NCBI GenBank assembly: GCA_016882345.1
Contig: VGQR01000075.1
Span: 1 to 7,936, forward strand
Reading direction: 5' to 3'
Source of the DNA: Cyanobacteria bacterium K_DeepCast_35m_m2_023
Lineage (GTDB): Bacteria > Cyanobacteriota > Cyanobacteriia > PCC-6307 > Cyanobiaceae
Length of the DNA: 7,936 nt
A program made the translations under genes and the position numbers. The stretch's first letter is position 1. Each line of letters starts with the position of its first letter. Positions 6,386 through 7,936 of this stretch are shown here, in pieces. The notes under the pieces were generated by a model, which made no database searches, had not been told where the DNA came from, and was given only the letters and a program-made list of their open reading frames with translations.

Positions 6386-6951
6386 AGGGCACCGGCGAGG
6401 TCCTGACGGCCCCAGGCCGGACTGGGAGCGGCCTCTTGACTATCGGCCAGGCCCCCACTTGGTTGAGACACCACCACCGGCGAGGTGGACTCTTCGCCGC
6501 CGCTGGTGGTCACGGTGACACAGCTGGGGGCAAACAGAAAAATGCTCTCACCCACCCGCTCCTGGTGGCCATCGATGGCGAAGGTGCCGCCGGCGACAAA
6601 ATCGACGGCGCGCTGGGCCTGGTCGGGATCCATCATCGTCAGGTTCAGGATCACGGTCTTGCGCTCGCGCAGCGCCTGAATGGCGCGGGGCATCTCATCA
6701 AAACTGCGGGGCTCCATCAGCGTCACCTCGGCGGTTGCCGTCGAGATGCCAGGCATGCCGATGACGTTGGTCCCGGCAAAGGGGTCATCGGCGGCAAAAT
6801 CGCTGCTCAGGGCCAGGGCACTGCTGCGGGGGGCCGTCGTGGCCGTAGCCGCAGGCATGGCACCACCGTCGTAATCGAGTTCATCATCAAACTCGCCATC
6901 GAAATAGTCATCACCTGAGACGACGGCGCGAAGGCGGGAGAACAGCGACAC
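6382..6951 (-). CDS. sepF: Cell division protein SepF (Cdv2/YlmF family)
   Basis: This 189-residue protein anchors FtsZ filaments to the membrane. The first 12 residues ([13 protein letters not shown]) match the membrane-binding amphipathic helix of SepF. Residues 14-30 are strongly acidic ([17 protein letters not shown]), and an Ala/Thr/Ser-rich linker runs to about 72. The conserved SepF domain covers about 74-148, with [20 protein letters not shown], then [20 protein letters not shown], then [20 protein letters not shown] and [12 protein letters not shown] disordered tail of about 40 residues follows. The start is GTG at 6949-6951, with GAGG about 10 bases upstream. SepF is 39 nt downstream of pipY and overlaps proC. 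Cyanobacterial SepF (Cdv2) is needed for normal septum formation. Confidence 0.95.
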   Translation of the reverse strand: MSLFSRLRAVVSGDDYFDGEFDDELDYDGGAMPAATATTAPRSSALALSSDFAADDPFAGTNVIGMPGISTATAEVTLMEPRSFDEMPRAIQALRERKTVILNLTMMDPDQAQRAVDFVAGGTFAIDGHQERVGESIFLFAPSCVTVTTSGGEESTSPVVVSQPSGGLADSQEAAPSPAWGRQDLAGAL

Positions 6952-6979
6952 GTAGGCGGCCTCAATGGTCCAATACCCC

Positions 6980-7008
6980 TAAATAGCGTCTCACCCGAGC
7001 TGTGGCAA
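6980..7008 (-). promoter_or_regulatory. Possible internal promoter for sepF-proC
   Basis: On the minus strand TTGCCA (7003-7008) is one base from a consensus -35 box. It is followed, after exactly 17 bases, by TATTTA (6980-6985), which matches only half of a -10 box. A start near 6972 would leave a leader of about 20 nt before the sepF GTG. The boxes overlap the end of pipY. This is weak evidence only. Confidence 0.27.
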
Positions 7009-7686
7009 GGCTTTGGCGACCTGATTCCCCAGCCTCGGGCCGAACAAACCGCCACCGATGCGCACCCAGGTGCTGCCGGCCGCAGCAGCCTGCTGCCAGT
7101 CGCTGCTCATGCCCATCGAGCAGTCGGGCAGCCCGAGGCGGTCGGCCAGGGCGCGGCACTCGGCAAACACAGCAGAGGTCTCTGTGGTGCTGAGCCCCAG
7201 GGGGGTGATCGTCATCAACCCCACCAGCCGTGCCGGTGCCAGGTCGCCCAGCTGGGGCCAGAGCTCCTCGAGCGCTTGGGGGCTGAACCCGCCTTTGGTG
7301 GGATCGGGCCTGAACTTGACCTGCACCAGCAGCTGGGGGCACAGCCCTTCTTCGGCGGCAATGCGACGGGCCCGTTGGGCCAACGCCAGGCTGTCGATCG
7401 AATGGATCGTGCCAAAGGCCCGCAGCACAGGCCGCACCTTGTTGGCCTGCAGGCGACCGATGAAATGCCAGTCGAGGGGGCCCAGATCGCTCAGCTCCGC
7501 CTGCTTGGCGAGGGCTTCCTGCAGGCGGCTTTCGCCGAAACTGCGCTGGCCGGCCGCCACCGCTGCGCGGATCGCGGCGGCAGAGTGGCCCTTGCTCACC
7601 GCCAGCAGACGGGTGCTGGCGGGCAAGGAAGCCCCAATCGCCAGCAGGCGGTCCCGCAGCAGGGCAGGGTCGAAATCAGCAGCCAT
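6991..7686 (-). CDS. pipY: PipY/YggS family pyridoxal phosphate homeostasis protein
   Basis: This 231-residue, single-domain PLP-binding protein of the YggS/PROSC/COG0325 family is thought to keep free PLP in balance rather than catalyse a known reaction. The PLP lysine is K32 in LLAVSKGHS. Other landmarks are FGESRLQEA (50-58), where FGEN is more usual, HFIGRLQANKVRPVL (74-88), HSIDSLALA (95-103), LMTITP (157-162) and SMGMSSDWQQA with GSTWVRIGGGLFG (190-216), which form the phosphate-binding end. The ATG at 7686 gives the usual N-terminal length, but no Shine-Dalgarno sequence is visible. In cyanobacteria this gene follows pipX and the two are known to be functionally linked. Here 36 nt of repeat-rich sequence separate them. 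Confidence 0.94.
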   Translation of the reverse strand: MAADFDPALLRDRLLAIGASLPASTRLLAVSKGHSAAAIRAAVAAGQRSFGESRLQEALAKQAELSDLGPLDWHFIGRLQANKVRPVLRAFGTIHSIDSLALAQRARRIAAEEGLCPQLLVQVKFRPDPTKGGFSPQALEELWPQLGDLAPARLVGLMTITPLGLSTTETSAVFAECRALADRLGLPDCSMGMSSDWQQAAAAGSTWVRIGGGLFGPRLGNQVAKALPQLG

Positions 7687-7697
7687 GGCGGCCGGGT

Positions 7698-7740
7698 TCA
7701 GACAATCAGGGGGGTCAGACGATCAGATGAAGGTCTGATC
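7698..7740. repeat. Repeat and hairpin at the pipX-pipY junction
   Basis: Two 12-nt copies differing at one base, TCAGACAATCAG (7698-7709) and TCAGACGATCAG (7715-7726), lie 17 nt apart between pipX and pipY. Overlapping the second copy is a perfect 7-bp inverted repeat, GATCAGA (7721-7727) and TCTGATC (7734-7740), with a 6-nt loop; it spans the pipX stop codon. It could act as an RNA hairpin affecting pipY translation, or be a leftover of tandem duplication. No regulator is known to me for this motif. Confidence 0.6.
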
Positions 7741-7936
7741 AAAGACCTGACGCCACTCGGCGTGGGATTCGGGTCCTTCGCGACGGGCACGGGCCAGGTT
7801 CTGCTCGGCGAGATGGCGCGCGTCCATCAGGGGAATCACCTCAAAATTGGCGCCGCGGCCACTCAGTGACACCACAAAAAAGATGCGCTGGGCATAAAGG
7901 GTGGCGTACAGATCCTTGCCCTCACCTGCCGGCGCC
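7723..7936 (-). CDS. pipX: PipX, NtcA co-activator and PII partner (C-terminal part; 5' end outside window)
   Basis: A minus-strand frame of 70 complete codons runs from the right edge to a TGA at 7723-7725. The stretch DLYATLYAQRIFFVVS matches the second half of the Tudor-like fold of PipX (family pattern LYAQRLFFLVT). It is followed by FEVIPLMDARHLAEQNLARA and a C-terminal helix ending in WRQVFDQTFI, as in PipX. In cyanobacteria PipX binds the nitrogen regulator NtcA with 2-oxoglutarate and is sequestered by PII (GlnB) when nitrogen is plentiful. The full protein is about 90 residues, so roughly 20 N-terminal residues are missing beyond the window. It probably leads the pipX-pipY-sepF-proC transcript. 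The call comes from motif recall plus the diagnostic neighbour pipY. Confidence 0.9.
   Translation of the reverse strand, partial: APAGEGKDLYATLYAQRIFFVVSLSGRGANFEVIPLMDARHLAEQNLARARREGPESHAEWRQVFDQTFI

Noticed and set aside
7058..7738. 226-codon plus-strand open frame opposite pipY
   Set aside because: Ser/Arg-rich shadow composition; the minus strand carries all YggS family motifs.

Overview
The window looks like a GC-rich unicellular cyanobacterium of the Synechococcus/Cyanobium type. Three things point that way. A pipX-pipY(yggS)-sepF-proC cluster is a cyanobacterial arrangement. The DUF3119 and DUF3086 proteins belong to families I know from cyanobacteria. The one tRNA gene has no encoded CCA tail. 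The assignment comes from reading the sequence and has not been tested by a database search.

Layout. Positions 1-1128 are accessory DNA: the 3' end of a FitA/VapB-like antitoxin, a complete FitB/VapC PIN-domain toxin, and an orphan YefM/Phd-type antitoxin whose C-terminus is replaced by unrelated sequence and which has no toxin partner. A tRNA-Gly(TCC) gene lies on the minus strand at 1129-1199, with a perfect 17-nt palindrome in its leader. Positions 1272-5494 carry a five-gene plus-strand run: a GPH-type sugar or cation symporter of the major facilitator superfamily, an MlaE-type ABC permease, a DUF3119 membrane protein, a DUF3086 coiled-coil protein, and PlsY. Most junctions are 4-nt ATGA overlaps or gaps of a few bases, so these genes are probably cotranscribed. 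After a 90-nt convergent gap with small hairpins, the minus strand carries, in transcription order, pipX (cut by the right edge), pipY, sepF and proC.

How the genes work together. The plus-strand run has a lipid theme. PlsY makes lysophosphatidic acid, the first step of membrane glycerolipid synthesis, and the MlaE-type permease is the membrane part of a lipid transporter. The two DUF proteins between them are good candidates for envelope or lipid-handling roles, but that is inferred from position only. The minus-strand cluster joins a nitrogen-signalling co-activator (PipX), a PLP-homeostasis protein (PipY), an FtsZ anchor (SepF) and the last step of proline synthesis (ProC).

I found no CRISPR array, complete mobile element or obviously new multi-gene system. 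The least explained parts are the DUF3119/DUF3086 pair, the junk-like segment at about 880-1128, and the repeat-and-hairpin structure between pipX and pipY.
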